Origin: Cymbidium sinense
Lineage: Eukaryota > Streptophyta > Magnoliopsida > Asparagales > Orchidaceae
Reading direction: 5' to 3'
Length of the DNA stretch: 64,000 nucleotides
Assembly: GCA_021442155.1 (NCBI GenBank)
Contig: CM038217.1
Location: 147,871,143 to 147,935,142 of the forward strand
The notes beneath the pieces are model-generated. The model was not told the DNA's origin. It did no database searches and saw only the letters and a program-made list of their open reading frames with translations. Positions 46,374 to 58,189 of the stretch are shown in pieces. Positions within the stretch are counted from its first letter, which is position 1. The number at the start of each line of letters is the position of its first letter. The translations under genes and the position numbers were made by a program.

Positions 46374-49300
46374 TGTTTATTTTGGGGTGTGGGACACCAA
46401 GATCTTAGGGGTACTTATTAAAATGACGGTACGACATTAAGGAATGATGTACTATCTCAAAGATAGAAATCACCACCCTATAATGGACCTAATCACCTAA
46501 TAAGGACTCTGGCATGATGGGTCTCGAATATACGAGATCTTTCCCCACTTTACATGGAAAAGCAAAAGTAGGGTTTATTTTAAGTCTTAAGTTCCCTATG
46601 GAGGCAAGCCCCCATAGTTAATTACATCCTAAATAATGGGAATTCCTTAAGAATACTCTCGATTAAAGTAGACAACTAGAGTCTCCAAAGATTTCAAGGT
46701 TAAGACTATCAAAGGATTGGCTATTTTAGAAAAATCAAATGGGATAGATCAAGGAGAAGACTTATTTTTGAATCCAAAGGGAGAAAGTAGGAAATGCTCA
46801 TGATACTAGGAAGCCTAGTGAGCATTCCAATCTACCCTATAGTTGAGCTTTATATTTTTGAAATTGAAGAGAGTTAATTATTTGAGTTGACATTTTATTA
46901 GATTGGCTTATAATTCCATAACATAAGATTGTGGAAATGCCTAAGAGGTGAGGATTTATGCTTGTAGCCCAAAGGAAACAACTACCTGATTCTAAACTAA
47001 GGAGCCTTGGTACAAAACAAAGGCACAACCTAAATCTAAGGCAAAATGGGTATATGGTTTTCATCCACAAGAGAGAATAAACCACCGACTTATTACTTGA
47101 GTGGCGCCTAACTCCTCCTACGCTTTAAATCCATGTAGGCAAGTCTTATGCTTTGCAAGATGGCTAGGTTGTTCATTTAGAAAGGAAACTAAGTCCTTAG
47201 ACTCACTCCCTAAGAGACTAGAGCATGAGTGGTATGAATCCATGACTTAATCTAATGCAAATTTTATCAAATTTATTTGATTCTTTTGGACTTTATTTTG
47301 ACATGCTATGGGATTTTGTATGCCTAAATGCATGAGAATTTGATTATGGGCCAAATCAAGAGAGAAAGGGGTGTCTTCCACCAAAGGCTCTCATAGGTTA
47401 AGCCTTGATTCTCGTAAAGATGGAAGCTCCTCTTAACAAGAGTGAAAGAACATGATATGCATGATATTATACATTCATCCATCCAAATAAGGGGTTACTA
47501 AAAATTTTATTATCTTGATTTAATCTAGGCTTTTATGTGAGGTTATGAGTTGTTTTAGAATTTTAGTTATGAGTTATTAATTGGGGTAGAAAATTAATTT
47601 TATCCTAAGAGCCTACCGCATCCAGCCACACATTCAAGCATCAATCATAAACAAACTAAAGCATGTTATTCTAATGCAATCTAAACACAACATCAAATAA
47701 TTTTATAGACTACCGTAAAAGAATAAAAGGCAAGTCGGTTCACAGACACCCTAAAAGAGAAAAGAAAAGATGGGTAGTAGCTCACCCTTATACAACCCGG
47801 ATTACAAAAATAATATATATGCTATGGGGTCTTCTTTTCTTCATTTCTTCATTTCATTTCTTCATTTCTTTCTTTTGATTTGATTTACTCCAAAGGCATC
47901 ACAGTGCACCCTGTGACTAAGCCTTCTAGCCACCGCCATCCTAATCCCCATAGCACTAACCCCTAATTTCTAATGCAAAATTACATCAAAATAGGAAAAG
48001 TAAATCTAGCTACACCAAAAAAAACAAATGTTAGCTAAACATACCATACAATCCAAAGTATATGAATAATTTGGACTTAGCACCCACACATGGGTAACCA
48101 AGTCCACCTGTCCTAACATGGGTTACACTTAAGGGGCTAAGCAACATATAGCAAAAGCATGTATATATTTTTTTATTACAGCGGCCCTTTTAAGTATAAC
48201 CCCCTGAAGAAAATATGATTAGGCTAATAACGGCCTAACATCCATCTAAACATACACCCTAACATCCGCCTAAAACATTACATCAAAACAAAACACAACA
48301 TCATACATACCCCTAACTTAGCACTAGAAGTAGTGACTTAGTATTCTAATGTGTGTGCTTGGCTTGTGTAGCAAGACTTTACTAGCTTCTTTAGCTTAAG
48401 TTCCAATTTGAAGTTTGAATTTAAATTTTACCTTTTGGGTGATTTCAATCTAAATGATTTAATGATTTGCTTTTCATTTTTATTTCAATTTTATTTGGTT
48501 TAAATGATATTTAGGTTCTCAAGAATGAAGGGTAGGATGAATTCCATTGTAGACAGACTCACCCTATTCTACATCCTAATTCCTAAGAATCTAACTAAGG
48601 TCCTTATGTATCTTGATTAGCCCATTTGAATTGTGTAATTCCTTCAATTTAGAATTTAGAATTTGAGTTTATTGTATTTGATTAATTGATTTTTTTAGAT
48701 ATTTTAGTTTAATTGCATCTTGATAATTCAATATCCTTTAAATATTTAATTCTTTTCTTTGATCATGGTTATGTGATTTAACTTTATGTTTATTTAATTG
48801 ATTGTGGTTCATTTATTTGTAGTTTGATTGGATTAGATTAATTGAGATTATATTTTTGATTCTAATTAATTCTTTGTAATTGGGATCATATTTTAATCAC
48901 ATCCATTTGTCATGTTCATCAAGTTTGGTTTGCATTTTGATTTCATATTGGATAGTTAATTAGTTCATTTTATTTAAGTAGGTTGAATGAGATTTGATTT
49001 GATTCTATATTAAATTGATGAGAATCTTTCTTGATTTAATTTAATTTGAATTTGATTTTCTTAGCTTTATTGGTCTTATGGATTTGCTTAGGTTCAATGT
49101 GATTATGTGATTTGTTTAATTAATAAGTGTATTTATGTTAATTATAAAGGTTTGTTTAATCTTTTTTTTTATATTTGTTTAGACAAATGATAAATTGATG
49201 ACTTAATGGTTTTTTGATTTATGTTTTGATTAGTATTTAATTGTATTTTGATTAATTAAGTTTAATGTAATTAATTGACAAACTTAATTAGTTTGTTTAA

Positions 49301-50584
49301 GAGGTATGATTAAATTAAATAAAGATTTGTTTAACTTTTGATTTAATTTCATGTATTTGAGTTAATGAAATGAATTAATGATTGAAGTTTAAATTAGGGT
49401 TTGATTATCATTTAATTATATTTTATGTTTGATTAAGCTTAAGTTTAATGATTAATGTAATTTATTTATTTAATTTATTTAATAAATGTGATTAAATTAA
49501 TTAGTAGATTAGTTAAGTATTTAATTTTATTTAACTTTAATCGATTTTATAAAGTTAAACTTGGTTTATTAAGATAATGGATTAATTTATTAAGTTTGCA
49601 TTAATTAGATGTTTGATTATTAAATTTGATTAATGGGTTAATTAAAATTATTAGATTAAAAAGGTTTGTTTAATTAGAGATTAATGACTTAATGATTTTG
49701 GTTTAATTTAAGTTTTGATGTTTAACGATCTTAATTATGTTAAGTTTAGGTTTCATATGATTAATTAACTTAATTAATTTATTAAAGGGTATGATTATTT
49801 AATTATGGGTTTGATTTAAGCTTAATTTTAGCTTTAATGTCCTTATTTAAATTAATTTGATTAATTAAAATGGTGGGTTAATTCATTAAATTTTATTAAT
49901 TAAATGTTGACCAATTAAGTTTGATTAAGGGTATATTAATTAAAAGTTTATTTTAAAAGATTAATGAATTAATAATTTAGGTTTAATTTATGTTAATGTT
50001 TAATTGCATCTTAATTGTTTGATTAAGTTTAGGTTTTTATGATTAACTTAATTAGTTTATTCAAGGTGTGTGATTATTAAGTTTAATTAGGGGTTTGATT
50101 TAAGCTTAATTTTAGAGTTAACTTTAATGTGACTTACTTAAATTAATTTGATTAATTAAGATGATGGATTAATTTATTGAATTTTCATTAATTAAATGTT
50201 TGACTAATTGAGTTTGATTATTTATGATTAGGGTTTTACTTGATTTGATTTGTTATGTTTGTTTTATTTCATTAACATGATCAATTTAGTTATTAGGTTG
50301 AAATATTCAATGGTTATTTAATTATCTCAGTTCAAATGGATGTGATTTAATCATAGATTAATTAAATTTACTTTAATTTTATTTAGTTTAATTTGATTAG
50401 TATGAAATTATTAAAGTTTTCTAAGTTTGTTGGATTTTGAGTTTGATTTAAGATTTAATCATTTAATTGAGTTTTATTAACTTAAATTGATTTAATCATA
50501 TTTAATTTAATCTCCTTAAAGATGATATTTTTCTGATTTAAAGTTTGATTAATGGTTTAATGAATTTTATTCAATTTCTGATCA

Positions 50585-50621
<37 letters not shown>

Positions 50622-53495
50622 TTTTTTTTTTTTTTTTTTTTTTAGATTATATTTTAATTAACTTTTTAGTTATTTAAACTCTAATCTTAAGTGTTTATTT
50701 GGGTTTTAAGATTCAGAAGATAGAATCATTTTTTTTTAAGAGTCTTAGATGTCATTAAAGTGATTTAGGTTATCTTGAAGATTTTGTAAATTTCTGAATT
50801 TGTATTTAATTTATTTTATCAAAATTGATAATCTGAATTTAAAATTTTAATATCTACCAATACAAAAGTGATTTTAACTTTAAATTTTTACTGTATGTGT
50901 GTTATAACATTAAGTTCAATATCTAAAATTTCAACTTAATATAACCTATATTTTTGGCTTAATTAATAAAATATGATTTTCACTAAAACTTAAATTACGC
51001 TCAGAATACTACATAACTTTTGAGTATTTTGGGTTTGTTGGATTCCTCTCGGATAGACGAATCCAACGAGCCCTTGTTTACATTTTTTAAGTATTTTATT
51101 TTTTATGAATTTTTGAAGTTTCAGATGATTTAAATTATTATTATTATTATTTATTTATTTTATTTTTTTTTTTATACACGCGGTTTGGGTGGGAAAGACA
51201 CCGACCCGCGCCTTTGTCAAGACAGTCCGATCACAGATCGGACGGTCTAGATAAGATCGCGCGATCCAGAGGCAGGATCGCGCGATCGGCGCGCGATCTG
51301 AGTCGTCCGATCGCGCAAACCACGCAATCGGACGGTCCAGATCATTTCCGGTGCTCCGAAGCTCGGAAGCTGGCTCCGAAGCTCGGATCACGCGATCTGA
51401 GCCGTCCGATCGCGCAAACCGCGCAATCGGACGGTTTAGATCGCATCGCGCGATCTGAGCGGATCGCGCGATCCACGATCGAGCCGTCCAATCCCGCGAA
51501 CTGCGGATCGGACGGTGGCTGTGAGCCGCCGGCGGTGAACAGTATTTTCAGGGTATTTTGGAAAAATGAAAGTTTCTAAGCCAAAACTTGTCCAAATGGA
51601 CCGCCGATGCACCAAAAAAAAAATTCTATTTCCTATTTGGGATGATTTAAAATAAAAGTGCTGGATTTTCTAAAGGAAATTCCTAGAATCAGAAATTTAA
51701 TACAAATATGCAAAATCCTAAGGCCAACGGTTTGACGAAAGTTACCTCACAGGGATGATTTCGGTGGCGGTGAAGATCGAGGGAGCTTCTATGTGTGTGA
51801 GGAAGTTTCAAAGTAAACTTTAGCCCTTGCTTCTCTTCTTGAACGCCTCTCGATGTTTACCGTCAGGAAGAGCAACTTTATGATTTGAGCTTAATATGGC
51901 TAAACCAAGTGGGGAATGGGTTACTTTTGGCTTTGGAGAGCTTTGGGGGCTGAGTGATGATGGGAGCAAGAGAGCTCAAGTCTCATTTCCCTCCTTTTAT
52001 AATGGATAAAAAATAAAAATTTGAATCATTTTTGGCTCCAAATTGAATGCCATCTTGTTGGGGTGGTTAGGATAGGTCTAGATTGATTGAGGACTTTGGA
52101 TTTTGCTCCAAAGTCCTCTTGCTGCCACATGATGAAATTTGTTTAATTGGAATATTGGTGCCATGTGATGAGGGGTTAAGTGCATGTGATGGGGAATTAA
52201 ATGAAAGTGGAATCCTATGTGTTGGTTCGAGGGATTTAAAATGGGTTTTTATTTTGGGCTGATCCCAAATGAGTTTGGGTCGGATTTGATCAGCCCCTAA
52301 TGGGTTTTGGCTTGGTTTCAAGGATTTGGCCCAATTTAGGTCATATGGGTCATTTTGGGCCAAGACCCATTTGACCAAAATTGTCCAAATTAACTTGGTT
52401 TATGGGTTGATTCATGTTCAATTAACTCATTGAAGATGAATGTGGTCTTTGGTTTGAATTAATTTGGATTTAATTTTGATTTAGGCCAAATTGACCCTTT
52501 AAGCCAATTTGGGCTAAGTTGGGTCAAGTTGACCGATTGATCAAATTGAGTTCAATTATTGTTTTGGTCAAGTTCAATAATCAATTTAGAATGAGATTGA
52601 GCCATTGGTCGCAATCAATTTGGGATCATGATTTGGCCCGATTTGGTTCTTTAGGCCAATTTGGGTCGCTTTGGATCAAATGGCCACTTGGTTTGGCCCA
52701 ATTGGTTGCAATTGATCATCCTAGAGTGATCAAAAATCATGGTGGAAGATTTGGTGAGCTTGGTTCAATCCAATTTGGATTAGAAGTTGGCTCGTGTGAG
52801 TCCTTTAGGTCACTTTAGTCAAGTGCACCTAAGTGGGTCAATTGGTTTAGTTTTGATTTGATTTGATAATTATAGGTTTCATTTACATTTGGGTAAATAA
52901 TTGAATAAATGATTGATTCAAGAGAAAATTCGTTGGTTTTGACTTAATCTGGATAGAATTTGGCTAAGTCCAAAGAATTGGCTTAAAGGGTTTAAATTGA
53001 GTTTGGATTTGATTTTCAATATGGTTTTGGTCATTTGAATTTGAATTTTATTTATATTTGTGAATATAAATGAAGGAATAATTCATTTATGAAGAGATCA
53101 ATTGAGTTTGATTTGATTTAAGGAAATATTTGGCTGCTTATGAATATGGTTCATATGGCTTAGGAAGGGGTGTTAGGATTTGAATTTGATTTTGGGTTTC
53201 AATCATTTGGAGTCAAATTTTGAAATTAGATTTAGAATTTGAATTTGGATTTGAGGTTTGATTTGAGAATTGAGTCTGGATTTAATTTGAGAAAGTGTAT
53301 CTAGATTATTTGGGCTATGGGATGGTAATTTCCTTAAACCCAAGGCATAGCCTAATCTTATGATTAACACTTCTAAGTCTCGGCTGGTGTTCATCTAATC
53401 ACTATATGTGTCTTATGACTAAGAAAATCTTAGTGTCTAGAAGAGTCCTAAGTCTAAGAAGATGTTAAGAGCTCACTCCAAAAGTGAGGTCAACA
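46374..53495 (-). repeat. Element B 5' LTR (7122 bp)
   Basis: The partner of 26571-33636, with the same internal order: mixed 2 kb, AT-rich tract (48370-50700), (TTA)n and T-run (50587-50643), GC hairpin block (51178-51540), and G/T-biased 1.9 kb. It is bounded by TGTTTAT and GGTCAACA. Hairpin 4 is imperfect here (one substitution and one missing G), while the copy at 31650-31682 is perfect. Confidence 0.95.
51178..51540. repeat. GC-rich hairpin block in B 5' LTR
   Basis: Four CCGTCCGAT/ATCGGACGG inverted repeats with GATCGCGCGATC spacers, matching 31351-31710. Hairpin 1 has one arm mismatch (AGTCCGATC against GATCGGACG), hairpins 2 and 3 keep their arms, and hairpin 4 has decayed. Confidence 0.9.
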
Positions 53496-53880
53496 ATTTC
53501 AAAGTCCAAAGGGCATGATAAGTCATTCATAAAGTCCAGGGGTAAAGCCATCTTCCACTCATCTCGATCTATCGAATTTGATGATATCCACTTTAGATCA
53601 ATCTTTGAAAAAATTTGCTGAGACAAAATCTAACATATCATCTAATCAAATAGGAAACCTATATTTGATAGTAATTTTATTTATTGCCTATCAACACACA
53701 TTCATGTTCCATCTTTCTTTGGAGACAATGTTAAATGCATAAGGGCTAAGACTCTCTTGAATAAAACCCTTTCTTAATAATTCAACTTGTCTTTTAATCT
53801 CAACATGCTCGATAGGGTTCATCCTATAATGTGGAAGATTATGAAGTTAAGAAGCAAGAACTCAATAGCATGTTAAATGT
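53496..53880 (-). pseudogene. Gypsy A reverse transcriptase N-terminal part, broken
   Basis: On the minus strand, in shifting frames: DEPYRAC and IIKKGFYSRES near 53815-53770 (from the YRMNP...KGFIRES region), PLCI.HCLQRK, then SGYHQIR near 53580. A MPFGL-like end at 53515 meets element B at 53496. The remainder of RT resumes at 26570. The join shows that B inserted within the RT palm. Confidence 0.88.
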
Positions 53881-54369
53881 CTCTAGAGGAGGTAGCTCAT
53901 GAAGCTCATCTGCAATATCGTTAAAACGAAAGAAGAGAAGAAACCACAATAGGTATGTGAGTCTCATTAGAGTGGTATGACTTCTTTTACATGTAACTGT
54001 GAAGAAGAAATGGATCAAAAAAATTTTTTAAAGCTCAAACCTATTATTTCTATCTTGGGTCAAAGGAGGAAGAGTAGATGTTTTAAAGTAAGAATCGAAA
54101 TGATAGTATTAGTTTAATAGGATTTTCTATGATAATTAATTGAAGTTTGACATTTTTCTTCATAGAGCAAAGTCGAAATTGTTTTTGTGGTGTTATGGAG
54201 GAGTTTTTCTCGGCTTTATTTATGGTTTAATAGTCTTATTATTATGTTTAAAAATATAAGTATTTTTCTACCATAGTGAATAACATTCATATCATATAGC
54301 TAAGGTCATCTAAGAGAATATGAGCAATGTCCATGGGAGAACATCACACCAAATTTGATCCTCATAGCT
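53881..54369 (-). pseudogene. Gypsy A protease-RT linker, heavily degraded
   Basis: Only short fragments are readable between stops on the minus strand. Position and length (about 490 bp) fit the linker between protease and RT of a normal gypsy pol. No other feature is seen. Confidence 0.55.
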
Positions 54370-54640
54370 TCTATTTTAATAGGAACAAACACCGATTGGT
54401 GATGAGAAGAGATATATGATTTACCCAACTAATATGAAATGGTTCAGGGTGAGGTTTAGATTTTAGGTTGGCTCGAGTTAAGGTATATGTTGAAATGACA
54501 TTTATAGCACTCCCTCCATCTATAGCTAACCTACATCTCTTTTCATTACACAAAACATACATGCTAAAAATATTCTTTCTTGTCCAATCTTCTGCCTCAT
54601 TTTTTATTACAGTAAGACATCTCATCAAATTAATATGAGG
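54370..54640 (-). pseudogene. Gypsy A aspartic protease, partial
   Basis: The open frame 54371-54628 on the minus strand reads NIFSMYVLCNEKRCRLAIDG, continuing GSAINVISTYTLTRANLKSK, a retropepsin-type fold with the active-site segment IDGGSAINV (the usual D-S/G-G replaced by DGGS, as in many plant gypsy elements). The frame continues into HPEPFHISWVN, then stops. It lies between the gag zinc knuckle and the linker. Confidence 0.88.
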
Positions 54641-55745
54641 GTCATGAGTTAATTCTAATTATTCATCAGATAATGGGGTGTTATCATAAACTTCTTCTAG
54701 ATTATCATCTATTGAATTTTCAACTTCTTCTAAAAATAAGATTTGAGCTTTACATTGATTTTGCATATGACCCTTTTTATGACATTTAAAACATATTACT
54801 TCCCAAATGTTCTTGAGCTCTCAATTGAAGTTTTAGGAAAAGGGGATGGGTCATTTGGATGGAGGTCAACAAGATCTAGATAGGAAGAATTTTTTGACTT
54901 TTAGTTTTAGAGGGAGATTTCTTTTCAACTAATAATGCATAATGAAATGCTTCCTCTAAAGATTGTGGTCAAATAATTAAACTTCATTTCTAATGTTAGC
55001 TAAGTCCAATAATAAATTTATTAGCTAATTGCCATTATCGCACAAGAAACTAGATCTTCAAAAGTATTCAAGTATTCAGTCACAAGATAATTACCTTGTC
55101 TCAAAATTAATAATTGATTATGCAGCTTCTTATCATGATGCCTAGGACAATACTTTGCTCTTAACATTTCTTTCATTTCTATCCAAGTGAGGTTTGTCCT
55201 TCATAATCTTTATTCTTTAACTAAAGTATTTGTCCAATAAATTTTAGCATACCCTATCAATTTTATTTTAGAAAAAATAACCCTTTGGTAATCATCCATT
55301 TTATACCAATCAAAGAAGTCATCCATTTGAACTAACCAATCGAGAAATTTATTTGGGTCATGTATACCATCATAAGTCTTCTACTTTAACTCTTGAGATG
55401 GATCATTAGAGTCTTCTATAGTCTTAAAATAATTTTCTCCCCTTCCACCATTTCTAGCAATTGATGGTCTTCTAAGTGGTTGATTTTCTATGGTTTGGAT
55501 ATGAATCTTCTTCATCTATCCCTATCGTAAGCGGTATTGGAGGAGGAGTTGGTACTCTATTATTTTGTAGATGCGCTATAAGAGTTTGCATTTGTTGTTT
55601 AAGTTCTTGTATTTGATTCTTACTTTCTTCTAATAGTTGTTGAGTTTTTAATTCATTGTCTTGGATCCTAAGATTTAAGGCATCAACTAATATAGTCAAA
55701 TTTTCAACTTGATCTTGAGAGATAGATTTTGGTGCAATGAGATTA
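54641..55745 (-). pseudogene. Gypsy A gag, broken
   Basis: From the right, the minus strand encodes APKSISQDQVENLTILVDAL, then a Gln/Lys-rich coiled-coil-like stretch (LEESKNQIQELKQQMQTLIA, about 55640-55580). The gag core follows: KTYDGIHDPNKFLDWLVQMD (about 55365), FSKIKLIGYAKIYWTN, YCPRHHDKKLHNQLLILRQG and VTEYLNTFEDLV (about 55080). The zinc knuckle CFKCHKKGHMQNQC lies near 54790-54750. Several stops break it. It would form the virus-like particle and bind RNA in an active relative. Confidence 0.92.
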
Positions 55746-56453
55746 TTTTAAAGGAAAAAAAAAGATATATGAAAAGGGACCAATGAAAAAAAATGAAGAA
55801 AAAAATAAGTATAATATAATTGTGCAATCAAAGTGAAATTTTAGGTTAAGAGAACTTCCAGGTGAGGAAGGGGGTACAATACCACTTAAATCCCAAGCTC
55901 TCCTTAGATAATTTAGGTGTTTTTGACAAAGTTCTATTTAGCAACCAAAATCACTAGGTTTAACACACTTATATTATTATGCATGCATATAATTTTTTAA
56001 TGCAATGAAAAAAATGCTCAAATTTATTAAGCCTCTTTTTTTCTTAGGAAAACAAGTTATCATAAGTTAATCAAAGAAACTTCTAAAATTAACCATAAAT
56101 AATAACAAAGATAATAAAACAAGAAATTAGATTTTGATTTGCACTAATGGCTAGGTTATTTTAGGTGAAGAATTATCTCAAGGTGCTTTCTTAATTTTTT
56201 TTTTAGAGGAGGGGATGCTCAAGTTCACACAATTGAAAATGACTAAAATATATAATAGAGCTTACTAATTAAATTTTTATGCTATCATCATAAACTTGCA
56301 AGCAATATATATCTTTTCAAGTTATTAATATGTATTGAAACTATCATATAAAAGAAAATTAATTAACCTCACAAGTTTGAAGATAAGTCCAGCACTTGAG
56401 ATGCTCCCTTTGTTGAAGCAAACTTTTGACCAAATTTGCTCCTTCCAGGCTTC
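55746..56453 (-). other. Gypsy A 5' untranslated leader
   Basis: AT-rich, no recognisable coding, between PBS and gag. Confidence 0.7.
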
Positions 56454-56465
56454 GCTTTGATACCA
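56454..56465 (-). other. Gypsy A primer binding site, tRNA-iMet type
   Basis: TGGTATCAAAGC on the minus strand, 4 bases after the LTR end; one mismatch to the consensus TGGTATCAGAGC. Confidence 0.9.
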
Positions 56466-56469
56466 AATT

Positions 56470-57030
56470 TGATGGAGGTGGGCATTTTTTCTTTTGATGA
56501 GATTGAGAGAATATGGGTATTGGAGGTGAGGGAAGAGATATGTGCGCTCCCACCAAGGATTGCCAATGTTTGGCCACCAAGTTTTCAAACCACAAGAATA
56601 ACTCAATAATTTGTAATTGCCAAAAATATCACTTTCATTCTAGTAAGAGGGGCTATTTATAGCCATTACAACATCTTTCAAAAGAAAAGAATTCAAAATA
56701 TGGAGGGAAAGGTGGGTGGCCACATTAATGTGAAGCATTAAATTACCTCATTATTTTATGCCATCCACCCATTTTACATGCTATTATTTTATGTGGATTC
56801 AACCACCTCATATGTCATGCTTTAAATTTTTAAATGTAAAATTTTAAACATGAAGTTTCTAGAAGAACATTAAAAATTACATAAATAAAAAAAGATGAAA
56901 TCATAAAATGGGCTTTAGTAGGCTAATGGGCTAAGCCTTCTTCTTTCTTGAATTTTCTTGGGCTTTAGCTTGAGATCTTGTAAATGGATCTTGAGCTCTA
57001 ATTTTTAGATCCTCATGATGTTCTACATCA
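56470..57030 (-). repeat. Gypsy A 5' LTR (561 bp)
   Basis: Ends TGATGGAGGTGGGC and TTCTACATCA on the plus strand; the direct partner is 23776-24340. The plus-strand frames here are non-coding LTR sequence. GAGAG follows at 57031. Confidence 0.95.
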
Positions 57031-57690
57031 GAGAGGAATCGTAGATTCCACAATCAGGATGCCAACTCTTCTATAAGGATGGAAGATCAAATTAAAATGA
57101 TTGTTGCACATAAGCTTTGGCGATGGTCCTTCAAGGATCATTGGCCCGAAAATTTTTGCAAGCTTTCCTAACTTGGAAGCTCTACGGTATCTCTAGATAA
57201 TCTCTCTTGAACTGCCTCTGTGGTCATCTGTCTTTCTCTTATTAACCTCTCTCTTCTCCTTAGCATCGGTGATGATGATCTTATTTTGGCAATCACCTTG
57301 GACAATTTTGGATGCTTTTTATATGCTTGTGGCCTCCACTTGGCAGGCACTATTGAACCGGGGATTAGTAAGCTGGTCTTGATCTCTCACTCAAGGTGAT
57401 TTTTGGGAACCTTTGGATGGCAACTATGGCTATTGCAGTTGGTCCACTTGGTGTTGCCCTTCATCCAAGTGCTTGGATGAATTTCTCTTGATCAGAGTCC
57501 ATTTTGAATGCTAAATTTTGCCCATTCTTTTTAGTTAGTTCTCTTTGTTTAGGTTTTATTCGTTTTCTTTTGCTTATTTTTGTTCAATCCCTATGGGATT
57601 ACTGTAAGTCCCGTGTAATCTTCTCATTGGAATGAAATTTGGTATAAGCCCTAAATTTTCCAAAGTAAACATTTCTTGCATATATATATA
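57031..57690 (+). mobile_element. L1 LINE fragment, right part: ORF2 C-terminus and 3' UTR
   Basis: It resumes the L1 frame interrupted at 23775: GAGAG followed by RNRRFHNQDANSSIRM and QIKMIVAHKLWRWSFKDHW, then stop near 57169. The rest is plant L1 3' UTR-like sequence with CCCTATGGGATTACTGTAAG and a TTGGAATGAAATTTGG ending; a (TA)n run at 57684-57701 follows in place of a clear poly(A) tail. Confidence 0.85.
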
Positions 57691-57699
57691 TATATATAT

Positions 57700-58182
57700 A
57701 TAATGTCATATGTTGCATAATTAATTTTTCAACTCATGCATAATATTCATCACATTTTATTAATTTTAGTGTATATAAAATTGTATGTAAATTAGAAATA
57801 GTAGAGTTCACAAGATAAAGTCTTATCAATACATATAAATCATAATAAGCAAACTATATTAATATGTATATTATTTATTTTATACTTATTATGATGTGAA
57901 AAGAATTTATCATTTTTGAACTAATTAACAATACTCAAATTCTGATACATTCCTCAAAAATAAAAAAAATAGATAAAAATTTAATATAAACATGCTAATA
58001 TATATTAAATAAATAAGATGACATAATACTAAAAGCTTTATAATGAGAATTTTGATATATCTCCCTTGATTTAGATTCTTGTAAAACTCAAACAAATAAA
58101 ATTATAAAAATGATTTGAGAGCAAAATATTAGAAATAAAAGTAGGAAGTTGGAAGCACTATTCAAACCGAACAAGTTTTTTT
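57700..58182. other. AT-rich intergenic DNA
   Basis: No coding or repeat structure recognised apart from short A/T runs. Confidence 0.5.
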
Positions 58183-58189
58183 AAATTAA

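Larger units (their letters stand above)
26571..53495 (-). mobile_element. Element B: giant (~26.9 kb) Tat/Ogre-like gypsy retrotransposon
   Basis: It is bounded by two direct repeats of 7066 bp (26571-33636) and 7122 bp (46374-53495) that start TGTTTAT and end GGTCAACA on the plus strand. Minus-strand order from the right: 5' LTR, degenerate tRNA-Arg-type PBS, 2-kb leader with hairpin minisatellite, gag, protease, RT, RNase H, second RNase H, integrase, tandem repeat array, 3' LTR. The extra RNase H between RT/RH and integrase, plus the array before the 3' LTR, are known marks of the Tat/Ogre/Retand group. Element A's RT frame halts at one end and resumes at the other. A 5-bp TSD is not evident (GCAGG versus ATTTC). 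Confidence 0.93.
23776..57030 (-). mobile_element. Gypsy element A (minus strand), interrupted by element B
   Basis: A is a Ty3-gypsy retrotransposon inserted in an L1 LINE with TSD GAGAG. LTRs are 23776-24340 (3') and 56470-57030 (5'), in direct orientation. On the minus strand come a tRNA-iMet-type PBS (56454-56465), gag with zinc knuckle, protease, the RT start to 53496, then element B, then the rest of RT, RNase H and integrase down to about 24600, and a purine-rich stretch next to the 3' LTR. Without B it is about 6.3 kb, a normal size. All reading frames are broken. A chromodomain was not recognised. Confidence 0.95.

Noticed and set aside
56325..56606. Overlapping minus-strand genes next to the L1
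   Set aside because: These frames lie across the LTR, PBS and leader of gypsy A.
57168..57350. Minus-strand 60-residue gene
   Set aside because: Antisense to the 3' UTR of the L1 fragment.
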